64,000 nucleotides of DNA, taken from Endozoicomonas sp965232255. GTDB lineage: Bacteria > Pseudomonadota > Gammaproteobacteria > Pseudomonadales > Endozoicomonadaceae. Where the stretch lies: contig OZ246962.1 of assembly GCA_965232255.1 (NCBI GenBank), positions 2,604,001-2,668,000 of the forward strand. Direction: 5' to 3'. The notes beneath the pieces were generated by a model. It saw only the letters and a program-made list of their open reading frames with translations. It made no database searches and was not told the origin of the DNA. The position numbers were made by a program, and so were the translations under genes. This document shows, piece by piece, positions 54,647 to 62,896 of this stretch. The first letter of the stretch is position 1. Every line of letters begins with the position of its first letter.

Positions 54647-55000
54647 CAATGCTCCTGCTGCCACTGGGTGGGTGGCAGGTTGTTAATGTATATCCCTCCC
54701 GCTGATACCAGGGGCTGTTGTCATGGGTTCAGGTTGTCAGTGACAGCTCTGGTTCACTGGCGGTGTGTTGCAGGCTCCACACTGCCTGAGTGTGTCGCCG
54801 GGGGGAGGGGGAGTATCCGGCCACACATCGTTGCATTTTGCCTTAACTGCTCAGAAATTGAAAACCACCATTGGCGAATTGCTGGTCGTTATGTGGCTGG
54901 TTTTGCCTGGTATTGATGGCTGCAGGGTTGAAATTCTAAACGTCGCCCATATCTCGATTCGGGTAAATTGACCAATGCAATGATTGATCATGAGGTTCCA
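54647..55000. other. htpG upstream region
   Basis: 354 bp divergent intergenic. The recognisable element is the sigma-32-like promoter at 54927-54954; nothing else is identified. Confidence 0.5.
54927..54954 (+). promoter_or_regulatory. Probable sigma-32 heat-shock promoter of htpG
   Basis: GTTGAAA, 12-bp spacer, CCCATAT: close to the consensus CTTGAAA / CCCCATnT, although the spacer is 1-2 bp short. It lies about 47 bp before the htpG start, as expected for a heat-shock chaperone gene. Confidence 0.55.
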
Positions 55001-56923
55001 ATGGCTACCGAAGAAGCAGCAACAGCAAAAGAGACATTAGGGTTTCAAACCGAGGTGAAGCAGTTGCTCCACCTGATGATTCACTCCCTGTACTCCAATC
55101 GGGAGATTTTTCTGCGCGAGTTGATCTCCAACGCATCCGATGCGACGGACAAACTGCGCTATGAGGCGTTGCACAACAGCGCCCTGCTGGAGAACGATCC
55201 TAATCTTGAAATTCGGGTGGATTTCGACAAAGACAAAAAAACCGTAACCGTTACCGATAACGGCATCGGCATGAATCGCGAAGATGTAATTACCCACCTG
55301 GGCACCATTGCCAAATCTGGTACAGCAGAGTTTTTGCAGACCCTGACCGGCGATCAGAAAAAAGATTCACGGCTGATTGGTCAGTTCGGGGTTGGTTTCT
55401 ATTCCGCTTTTATTGTTGCGGACAAAGTGGTCGTTGAAACCCGCAAGGCCGATTCCACCACTGGCGTGCGCTGGGTATCCGACGGCTCTGGTGAATTTAC
55501 CGTTGAGAATATCGACCGGCCTGAGCGCGGTACTACCATTACCCTGCACCTGAAGCCCGATGCCGAAGAATTTGCCGACGGTTGGCGTTTGCGCAATATT
55601 ATCCGCAAGTACTCTGACCATATTGCCTTTCCGATCCAGATGCGCAAGGACGAAATCGCAGCAGACGGTGATGATGAGAAAAAATCTGCCGCCAAGACCC
55701 CGGAATGGGAAACCGTCAATACCGCCAAGGCGATATGGACCTGTTCGCGCAGTGAGGTCAGCGATGAAGAGTACAAGGAGTTCTACAAACACATCAGTCA
55801 CGATTATGTAGACCCACTGAAGTGGAGCCACAATCGCGTTGAAGGCAAGCTGGAATACAACAGCCTGCTCTACATTCCCGCCAAGGCACCGTTTGACCTT
55901 TATAATCGCGACATGCAAAGAGGGCTGAAGCTCTACGTGCAGCGGGTGTTTATCATGGATCAGGCTGATGAGTTCCTGCCCATGTATCTGCGTTTTGTCA
56001 AAGGGGTGGTGGATTCCAATAACCTCTCTTTGAATGTTTCCCGGGAGATTTTGCAAAAAGATCCGGTGGTGGACAACATGAAATCAGCGCTCACCAAGCG
56101 GGTGCTGGATATGCTGGAGAAAATGGCGAAAAAAGAGCCGGAGCTCTATACCACCTTCTGGAAAGAGTTTGGCCAGGTGCTCAAGGAAGGACCGGCCGAG
56201 GATTACACCAACCGCGAACGAATTGCCAAATTATTGCGTTTTACCACCACGCACAGCAAAGACGGTGCCCAGGACCAGTCATTGGAAGACTACATCAGTC
56301 GTATGCAAGAAGGGCAGGACAAGATTTACTACATCACTGCTGAAACACCCAAGGCAGCGGCCAACAGCCCGCATTTGGAGGTGTTCCGCAAAAAGGGCCT
56401 GGAGGTGCTACTGCTGTCCGACCGGGTTGATGAGTGGCTGATGTCCCATCTGTTTGAGTTTGATGGTAAGTCATTTGCCGATATCGGCCGTGGCGATCTT
56501 GACCTCGGTAAGCTGGACTCCGAAGAAGAGAAAAAAGCTCAGGAAGAGGCTGCCAAAGACAATGAAGACCTGGTGAAACGCATTGGTGATGTTCTGGGTG
56601 ATGATGTCGAGGAAGTGCGCGTCACCCACCGTCTGACCGATTCACCTGCCTGTCTGGTGATAGGGCAGCATGATATGGGGCTGCAAATGCGCCGTATTAT
56701 GGAGGCGGCAGGGCAGGCTATGCCAGAGTCCAAGCCGATTTTTGAGATCAACCCTGAGCATCCATTGGTCAAGCGGCTGGACAAGGAAGCGGATGAGGAT
56801 CATTTTGCTGATCTGACCCGGGTGGTGTTTGACCAGGCCAACCTGGCTGCTGGTGGTCAGCTGGAGGATCCAGCCGCCTATGTGCAGCGGTTGAACAAGC
56901 TGCTGCTGGAAGTGGCCCACTGA
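55001..56923 (+). CDS. htpG: Chaperone HtpG (bacterial Hsp90)
   Basis: ATP-dependent chaperone. 640 residues from the ATG at 55001 (MATEEAATAKETLGFQTEVKQLL), with TGAGG upstream; an in-frame start at 54968 would add 11 residues. GHKL ATPase motifs are seen: ELISNASDATDKLR, VTDNGIGM, and IGQFGVGFYSAF. The middle and C-terminal domains are complete (NLSLNVSREILQ near residue 350). Confidence 0.98.
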   Translation: MATEEAATAKETLGFQTEVKQLLHLMIHSLYSNREIFLRELISNASDATDKLRYEALHNSALLENDPNLEIRVDFDKDKKTVTVTDNGIGMNREDVITHLGTIAKSGTAEFLQTLTGDQKKDSRLIGQFGVGFYSAFIVADKVVVETRKADSTTGVRWVSDGSGEFTVENIDRPERGTTITLHLKPDAEEFADGWRLRNIIRKYSDHIAFPIQMRKDEIAADGDDEKKSAAKTPEWETVNTAKAIWTCSRSEVSDEEYKEFYKHISHDYVDPLKWSHNRVEGKLEYNSLLYIPAKAPFDLYNRDMQRGLKLYVQRVFIMDQADEFLPMYLRFVKGVVDSNNLSLNVSREILQKDPVVDNMKSALTKRVLDMLEKMAKKEPELYTTFWKEFGQVLKEGPAEDYTNRERIAKLLRFTTTHSKDGAQDQSLEDYISRMQEGQDKIYYITAETPKAAANSPHLEVFRKKGLEVLLLSDRVDEWLMSHLFEFDGKSFADIGRGDLDLGKLDSEEEKKAQEEAAKDNEDLVKRIGDVLGDDVEEVRVTHRLTDSPACLVIGQHDMGLQMRRIMEAAGQAMPESKPIFEINPEHPLVKRLDKEADEDHFADLTRVVFDQANLAAGGQLEDPAAYVQRLNKLLLEVAH

Positions 56924-57278
56924 TTGCTGGTCTGTGAGCCGGGGTTGCCTTATCCGGTAATGCCGGCTCATTCATACGACAATTAACATTTTGCGTTCAA
57001 TAGCGTTTATTGCACGAATGCTTGGTAATGACCGGGCTATCTTTGCTTGTGTCCGCAGCAATGGGTCTTAAGGCAGGCAATTTCTGCAAATCCTATTCCA
57101 GACTTGACAGAAATTTATAACGCCTTATAGTGGGCGACCTGGAAATATGACGTCCTGAGGGTTTCTCGGGGGGATGGTTCGGGTTCCGTTCCTGTTGGGT
57201 CCGCCATTGTAATGGTCGTTGATTCTGATCAGGCTTGATTCCCTGGTCTGTTCTGAATATTCTTTGTCTCGTTTTATG
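56924..57278. other. htpG-tRNA intergenic
   Basis: 355 bp. It holds the tRNA promoter (57104-57131) and about 147 bp of leader before tRNA-His. I looked for a tRNA-Arg there, as in related operons, and found none. Confidence 0.5.
57104..57131 (+). promoter_or_regulatory. Sigma-70 promoter of the tRNA operon
   Basis: Consensus TTGACA, 16-bp spacer, TATAGT, followed by a GC-rich discriminator (GGGCGACC), as in stringently controlled stable-RNA promoters. Confidence 0.75.
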
Positions 57279-57354
57279 GTGGGCGTAGCTCAGTTGGCAG
57301 AGCTCCGGATTGTGATTCCGGCGGTCGAGGGTTCGAGCCCCTTCGCCCACCCCA
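57279..57354 (+). tRNA. tRNA-His (GTG)
   Basis: 76 nt with CCA encoded. Acceptor GTGGGCG pairs with CGCCCAC. Anticodon loop TTGTGAT. A G at 57278 can serve as the G-1 that identifies tRNA-His, opposite C73. Confidence 0.98.
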
Positions 57355-57435
57355 TTTTGCTGATTGGTCATCCTTATCGGGTGGGCAATCGGAGTGCGGT
57401 GTCCCTGGCCTTTGAAGTAAGGCCAGGCACTGTAA

Positions 57436-57520
57436 GCGGAAGTGGTGAAATTGGTAGACACGCTGGATTTAGGTTCCAGTGCCGCAAGGCGTGAGAGTTC
57501 GAGTCTCTCCTTCCGCACCA
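57436..57520 (+). tRNA. tRNA-Leu (TAG)
   Basis: 85 nt with a long variable arm and CCA encoded. Acceptor GCGGAAG/CTTCCGC; anticodon loop TTTAGGT reads CUA/CUG codons. It lies 81 bp after tRNA-His. Confidence 0.98.
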
Positions 57521-57837
57521 ATCATTAACGGGGATAAGCATGCTTATCCCCGTTTTTGTATGTTTCATCCATAGAAACAGCCCTGATGGAGGGCGCAGGA
57601 CCTACTAGTCCTTGGCTTTGGAGAAACGTATGCGAAGGTGCAGGTGTGAAAGGCTGAATCAGGGCTGCTGTGTTTCGGGTCTTACGAACAATGCTTTTCA
57701 CGCAAGGCTTGCACTATTTGCCGGTTTACCTCTGAGGTTGAGTGAGAGTGGGGCAAGCTCCGGCTTGGTGGCTTTGTTGTCAATCCATGCGCCTTCTGGC
57801 CCATTGTTAACACAGGTTTTGGTGTTGAGGAACAAAG
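57521..57837. other. tRNA-tig intergenic
   Basis: 317 bp. The tRNA operon terminator lies at its start; the rest is presumed tig promoter region with no clear box that I would defend. Confidence 0.5.
57528..57556 (+). terminator. Terminator of the tRNA operon
   Basis: Palindromic ACGGGGATAAGC-AT-GCTTATCCCCGT followed by T4-5. Confidence 0.9.
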
Positions 57838-59205
57838 ATGCAAGTCTCTCTTGAAACGACTTCACCGATTGAGCGCAAGCTGACAATCACTATCCCCGCT
57901 GCTGATATCGACAGCGAAGTCAACAAGCGCCTGCAAGATATGTCCCGTCGTGTCCGTCTTGATGGCTTTCGTCCTGGCAAAGTGCCAATGAAAGTGGTTA
58001 AGCGTCGCTACGGCGCCGGTGCCAGACAGGAAGTGCTCGGTGAGATGATGCAGTCTTCCTTCTTTAAAGCGATCCAGGAACAACAACTGAATCCGGTCGA
58101 TGCACCTTCTGTGGAAGCCAAGTCTGATGATGCAGACGGCTTTACTTTTGTGGCCACGTTTGAAGTTTATCCGGAAATTACCCTGAACGCTTTTGACGGC
58201 ATCACCGTTGAACGTCCTGTGGCAGAAGTACAAGATTCCGATGTTGACGAAATGATTGACACTTTGCGCAAGCAGAGCACTGAGTTTGTCGATGTTGAGC
58301 GCGCAGCCCAAAATGGTGACCGCATTACTTTCGACTACGTCGGTAGCAAAGACGGTGAGGCGTTTGCCGGTGGCAGTGCTGAGAACGCCACCCTGGAGCT
58401 GGGTTCTGGCCGTATGATTCCGGGCTTTGAAGACGGTCTGCTGGGTGTCAGTGCCGGTGAAGAAAAGGTGCTGTCCCTGACTTTCCCGGAAGACTATCAT
58501 GCCAAAGAGCTGGCTGGACAAGCCGTTGAGTTTGCCTGCAAAGTGCACCAGGTTGCCGAGCCAACGCTGCCGGAGCTGAACGATGAGTTCTTTGCCCGCT
58601 TTGGTGTGGAAGAGGGCGGTGAAGAAGCCTTCCGTACCGAAGTTGCCCGTAACATGGAGCGTGAACTGCGCCAGGCCATCAAGAACAAGGTCAAGAACCA
58701 GACCCTCGACGGCCTGTTGCAGACTAACCACATTGACGTGCCCACAGCGCTGATTGACCAGGAAATTGACCGCATGCGTGAGCAGGCTGTCCAGCAGTTT
58801 GGCGCCCCCAAAGGTTTCGATCCCAGGCAGCTGCCAGCAGAACTGTTTGCTGCTGACGCGAAAAAGCGAGTTGCTCTTGGTCTGCTGATCAACGAAGTGA
58901 TCAGGCAGCGTGAACTGAAGGTGGATGATGAGCGTGTGCGCGCTATGGTCGAGGACATGGCCTCTGCCTACCAGGAGCCACAGCAGGTTATCGATTGGTA
59001 TTACAGCAACGATGAGCAGCTGTCCCAGCTCAAGTATGTTGTTCTTGAAGAGCAGGTGGTGGATACTATTCTGGAATCGGCTCAGGTTACTGACAAGCCA
59101 TGCAGTTATCAGGAGGCCATCAAGCCAGCGGAGCGTAGCGAAGCTGCAGCAGATGATGGCCAGACAGAGCAGGAAGAACAGGAAGAGCGGACAGCGTCTG
59201 CCTGA
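57838..59205 (+). CDS. tig: Trigger factor
   Basis: Ribosome-bound chaperone and peptidyl-prolyl isomerase. 455 residues. The ribosome-binding loop is in LDGFRPGKVPMKVVKRRYG; the FKBP-type domain follows at about 160-245 (GDRITFDYVGSKDGEAFAGG); then the C-terminal arms. GAGGAAC lies 8 bases before the ATG. The Glu/Gln-rich tail (DGQTEQEEQEE) is somewhat longer than in E. coli. It begins the tig-clpP-clpX series. Confidence 0.98.
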   Translation: MQVSLETTSPIERKLTITIPAADIDSEVNKRLQDMSRRVRLDGFRPGKVPMKVVKRRYGAGARQEVLGEMMQSSFFKAIQEQQLNPVDAPSVEAKSDDADGFTFVATFEVYPEITLNAFDGITVERPVAEVQDSDVDEMIDTLRKQSTEFVDVERAAQNGDRITFDYVGSKDGEAFAGGSAENATLELGSGRMIPGFEDGLLGVSAGEEKVLSLTFPEDYHAKELAGQAVEFACKVHQVAEPTLPELNDEFFARFGVEEGGEEAFRTEVARNMERELRQAIKNKVKNQTLDGLLQTNHIDVPTALIDQEIDRMREQAVQQFGAPKGFDPRQLPAELFAADAKKRVALGLLINEVIRQRELKVDDERVRAMVEDMASAYQEPQQVIDWYYSNDEQLSQLKYVVLEEQVVDTILESAQVTDKPCSYQEAIKPAERSEAAADDGQTEQEEQEERTASA

Positions 59206-59318
59206 TTCTGTTGTTAAAGCCTGGTACAGAGGCTTTGCCGGAGTGCAGTGCTGCTAGAGGTTTCATTGGCTCCGGTCGTTTTAACCTGATACATAAGCGA
59301 CTAATCTGTCCGATTCCA

Positions 59319-59342
59319 GCGACCGGCAGAGCGGTCGCTTTT
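59319..59342 (+). terminator. Terminator/attenuator between tig and clpP
   Basis: GCGACCG-GCAGAG-CGGTCGC stem followed by TTTTCTTC, only 30 bp before the clpP start. It also lies close enough to act as an attenuator of clpP. Confidence 0.75.
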
Positions 59343-59372
59343 CTTCGACTTGGCAAGGAGTTAAGACAGGAT

Positions 59373-60011
59373 ATGTCCAATCTTACAGACCCGTACGCCG
59401 TAGCAATCACTAGCGCAGGACTGGTGCCTATTGTGGTTGAGCAATCGGCCCGGGGAGAGCGCTCTTACGATATCTATTCCCGTCTCCTCAAAGAGCGCGT
59501 GATCTTCCTGGTGGGTCAGGTTGAAGATCACATGGCCAACCTGGTGGTTGCCCAGTTGCTGTTCCTTGAATCTGAGAATCCGGACAAGGATATCCATCTG
59601 TACATCAATTCGCCAGGCGGTTCGGTAACAGCGGGTATGTCAATATACGACACTATGCAGTTTATCAAGCCCGATGTGTCCACCATGTGTATTGGCCAGG
59701 CAGCCAGCATGGGTGCATTGCTGCTGGCCGGTGGTGCTGCAGGCAAGCGTTACTGTTTGCCACATTCACGGGTGATGATCCATCAGCCACTCGGTGGCTT
59801 CCAGGGTCAGGCGTCTGATATTGAGATCCATGCCCGGGAAATCCTGAGCATTCGCAACAAACTCAACCAGGTGCTCGCTCACCACACCGGTCAGCCGTTG
59901 GAAGTTATCGAGCGAGATACTGACCGTGACAACTTCATGAATGGTGATGAAGCCGTCGCCTACGGTCTGATTGACCAGGTAATGAATCGTCGCGGTGAGG
60001 GTGGCAAGTAA
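59373..60011 (+). CDS. clpP: ATP-dependent Clp protease proteolytic subunit
   Basis: 212 residues from the ATG at 59373 (MSNLTDPYAV); the frame runs upstream through the terminator and is not coding there. Catalytic triad in context: GQAASMGALLL (Ser), SRVMIHQPLGG (His), ERDTDRDNFM (Asp). YINSPGGSV is conserved. It forms the protease chamber for ClpX, encoded next. Confidence 0.98.
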   Translation: MSNLTDPYAVAITSAGLVPIVVEQSARGERSYDIYSRLLKERVIFLVGQVEDHMANLVVAQLLFLESENPDKDIHLYINSPGGSVTAGMSIYDTMQFIKPDVSTMCIGQAASMGALLLAGGAAGKRYCLPHSRVMIHQPLGGFQGQASDIEIHAREILSIRNKLNQVLAHHTGQPLEVIERDTDRDNFMNGDEAVAYGLIDQVMNRRGEGGK

Positions 60012-60445
60012 CATAAAGAACGGCCCTGGCAACACCGTGTTTCACACATTACGCAGTTTTTGTTGCTGTGCTGATGATCCGGGTAGCGCTGCCTTTTCCG
60101 TATATTATTGCTGGATAGCACGTTTCTGGCGGTGGTTGATAGTGGTTTGACCTTGACGTGTTGTCCGATTTTGCTGTCAGGTTGATTTTTAACCGAAGTC
60201 GTTGAACACTAATCCAATGACAGGGGTTTTCGCTATGGCAAAAGCCCACGCACAAAAGTTTTTCAGAAGCCGATGTGGTTCACTATTGCCATCGCTTCTG
60301 GTACCACGCAGATCAAGCACTTGAAAATACGCTCCAATGCCTGCATCTTATCAGGCATGAAATCGTGAATTGTGGAGCGGGTCAGCCTGGCCCGGTTTCA
60401 TTGACAAGTGCAGGGCAGGCATTGTCCGTATAACAGGGTAATCGA
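60012..60445. other. clpP-clpX intergenic
   Basis: 434 bp, long for this gene pair. A heat-shock-like CTTGAAA with a poorly matching CCTGCAT downstream lies at about 60320-60346. No ORF of interest is visible. Confidence 0.4.
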
Positions 60446-61744
60446 ATGACCGACGAAACAAGCGGCAAGGGCGAAGACGGCAACAAGCTGCTGTACTGCT
60501 CTTTCTGCGGAAAGAGTCAGCATGAAGTGCGCAAGCTGATTGCCGGCCCTTCCGTATTCATATGCGATGAGTGCGTTGATCTATGCAACGACATCATTCG
60601 TGAAGAAATCCAGGACAACGGCGGTGAAGAGCCTTCCGACAGATTGCCGATTCCCCGTGAGATTAAAGAGACTCTGGATGAGTACGTTATTGGCCAGCCC
60701 AGGGCCAAGAAGGTACTGTCCGTAGCGGTGTACAACCACTACAAGCGCCTGCGCCACGGCGATGGCAAAGGCGACAAGAAAAAAGACGATGTTGAGCTGG
60801 GCAAAAGTAACATCTTGCTGATCGGCCCTACCGGCAGCGGCAAGACTTTGCTGGCCGAAACGCTGGCCCGTATGCTTGACGTGCCATTCACCATTGCTGA
60901 TGCCACCACACTGACTGAAGCCGGTTATGTGGGTGAAGATGTGGAAAACATCATTCAGAAGTTGCTGCAAAAATGTGACTACGATGTGGAGAAGGCTCAG
61001 ATGGGCATTGTCTACATCGATGAGATTGACAAGATTTCCCGTAAGTCTGACAACCCATCCATTACTCGCGACGTTTCCGGTGAAGGTGTGCAGCAGGCGC
61101 TGCTCAAGCTGATTGAGGGCACCGTGGCTTCTGTGCCGCCGCAGGGTGGGCGCAAGCATCCCCAGCAGGAGTTTTTGCAGGTTGATACCTCCAATATTCT
61201 GTTTATCTGTGGTGGTGCGTTTGCCGGGCTGGACAAAGTGATCCGTGATCGTACCGACAAATCGGGCATCGGTTTCTCAGCACAGGTGAAAAGCAAGGAC
61301 GACAAGAAAGGTCTGGGGGAAACCTTCAAAGAGGTGGAGCCAGAAGACCTGGTCAAATTTGGCCTGATTCCTGAGTTCGTTGGCCGTCTGCCGGTTATTG
61401 CTACGCTCGAAGAGCTGGATGAGGACGCCTTGGTGCGTATTCTGGTCGAGCCGAGAAATGCGCTGACCAAGCAGTATGGCAAGCTCTTTGACATGGAAGA
61501 GGTAGAAGTCGATTTTCGCCAGGATGCCCTGTGTGCCGTGGCCAAAAAAGCCATGGAACGCAAGACCGGCGCCCGTGGTTTGCGTTCTATTCTTGAGGCT
61601 GTATTGCTGGATACCATGTACGAGATCCCGTCGGACAGGAGTATCTCCAAAGTGGTTATCGATGCCTCGGTCATCCATGGCAGTTCAGAGCCACTGTTGA
61701 TTTACGAAAGCACAGAAACACCCCAGGCTTCGTCTGACAAGTGA
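60446..61744 (+). CDS. clpX: ATP-dependent Clp protease ATP-binding subunit ClpX
   Basis: Hexameric AAA+ unfoldase that feeds ClpP. 432 residues. N-terminal zinc domain YCSFCGKSQ...FICDECVDLC; Walker A GPTGSGKT; Walker B IVYIDEIDK; pore loop region GYVGEDVE; sensor GARGLRSILE near the C-terminus. A clear terminator follows. Confidence 0.99.
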   Translation: MTDETSGKGEDGNKLLYCSFCGKSQHEVRKLIAGPSVFICDECVDLCNDIIREEIQDNGGEEPSDRLPIPREIKETLDEYVIGQPRAKKVLSVAVYNHYKRLRHGDGKGDKKKDDVELGKSNILLIGPTGSGKTLLAETLARMLDVPFTIADATTLTEAGYVGEDVENIIQKLLQKCDYDVEKAQMGIVYIDEIDKISRKSDNPSITRDVSGEGVQQALLKLIEGTVASVPPQGGRKHPQQEFLQVDTSNILFICGGAFAGLDKVIRDRTDKSGIGFSAQVKSKDDKKGLGETFKEVEPEDLVKFGLIPEFVGRLPVIATLEELDEDALVRILVEPRNALTKQYGKLFDMEEVEVDFRQDALCAVAKKAMERKTGARGLRSILEAVLLDTMYEIPSDRSISKVVIDASVIHGSSEPLLIYESTETPQASSDK

Positions 61745-61761
61745 TCCGATAAATCACAAAA

Positions 61762-61787
61762 AACCCTGCCACGGCAGGGTTTTTTTT
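61762..61787 (+). terminator. Terminator of clpX
   Basis: AACCCTGCC-AC-GGCAGGGTT stem followed by eight T. Confidence 0.93.
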
Positions 61788-61960
61788 GCCTGGCAGACGT
61801 TATTGTTCAGAGTTTTCGGGGCAAAAGTGATCTTGACGGATAACCGGAAACGGTGAAAACAGCGGCGAACAAAAAATTCGGGCATTTCGGGAATGGAATA
61901 GCGACTTGAGAAAAAATGCAGGGAATTTACTGGCGAAAAAGAAAGGAAAAACTTGATAAT

Positions 61961-62037
61961 TGGTCGGAGCGAGAGGATTTGAACCTCCGACCCCCACAAC
62001 CCCATTGTGGTGCGCTACCAGGCTGCGCTACGCTCCG
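61961..62037 (-). tRNA. tRNA-Pro (GGG)
   Basis: 77 nt with CCA encoded. Acceptor CGGAGCG/CGCTCCG; D-arm GCGCAGCCTGGTAGCGC; anticodon loop ATGGGGT reads CCC. The only tRNA here on the minus strand. Confidence 0.97.
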
Positions 62038-62251
62038 ACACACAGAAAGTACAGAGCTTTATTCTTCTGTCCCCTCAGGTGTTGCGTATATTACCCGAAC
62101 AGGAGGCGTTTGCAAGCCCTGATGGGTGTTGATTTGCTGATTTCCTCACTGACCGGGTAAGAAGACATAATTTTGCGGGTTTTGACTATTCACTGTTCAT
62201 TTTGCTGCTATAGCATAAGTCAATTTTATTGTTTGTCTATTGGAGGACGTA

Positions 62252-62896
62252 ATGAAAACACTGCGTAACTGGCTGCTGGGAAGTGTTGCGATATTGATGA
62301 CAACTCTGGCTGTAGCTATGGATCATGCCGGTACGGATCAGGCTGCCGACATGGAGCAATCCACTGATAAAAACACTGAACAGGTGATTCTGGCAACCAA
62401 TAGAGGGGACATCGTTATCCAGTTGGACCCGAAAGCGGCCCCCATCACCGTGGACAACTTTTTGCAGTATGTGAACAGTGGCTTCTACGACGGTCTGGTG
62501 TTTCATCGGGTGATTGATAATTTCATGATTCAGGGGGGCGGTTTCACGCCAGATATGAACGAGAGAGTGGCGCGCGAGCCGATCAAGAACGAATCAGAGC
62601 TGGACGAACGCCTGGCCAACCAGCGCGGTACTATTGCCATGGCGCGCACGCAGTTGATTGATAGTGCCACATCCCAGTTTTTTATCAATCTGCGCGATAA
62701 TAACTTCCTCAATGGTGAGCAGAACCGGCCAGGTTATGCCGTATTTGGTCGCGTTATTGAAGGCATGGAAGTGGTGGATGACATCGCCAAGTCGAGAACT
62801 GGCAGCAGCGGCCCCCATAGTAATGTCCCGCTGGATCCGGTTGTTATTAACAAAGCGTACGTTGCCGGCCCACCTCCCCAGGCCAAAGCTTCTTGA
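62252..62896 (+). CDS. ppiA: Exported cyclophilin-type peptidyl-prolyl isomerase
   Basis: 214 residues from the ATG at 62252 with GGAGG 5 bases upstream. The signal peptide ends at VA (MKTLRNWLLGSVAILMTT...), so it acts in the periplasm. The cyclophilin core starts VILATNRGDIVIQLD; FHRVIDNFMIQGGGF, RGTIAMAR and SQFFINLRDN carry the active-site residues. The TGA overlaps the next ATG (TGATG), so it is coupled to tmcA. Confidence 0.93.
   Translation: MKTLRNWLLGSVAILMTTLAVAMDHAGTDQAADMEQSTDKNTEQVILATNRGDIVIQLDPKAAPITVDNFLQYVNSGFYDGLVFHRVIDNFMIQGGGFTPDMNERVAREPIKNESELDERLANQRGTIAMARTQLIDSATSQFFINLRDNNFLNGEQNRPGYAVFGRVIEGMEVVDDIAKSRTGSSGPHSNVPLDPVVINKAYVAGPPPQAKAS

Noticed and set aside
57132..57278. 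A tRNA-Arg upstream of tRNA-His, as in related operons
   Set aside because: No acceptor stem, anticodon arm or T-arm pairing can be formed; only a stray GGTTCG is present.
60320..60346. Sigma-32 promoter before clpX
   Set aside because: CTTGAAA is good but the -10 (CCTGCAT) matches poorly; kept only as a remark in the intergenic note.
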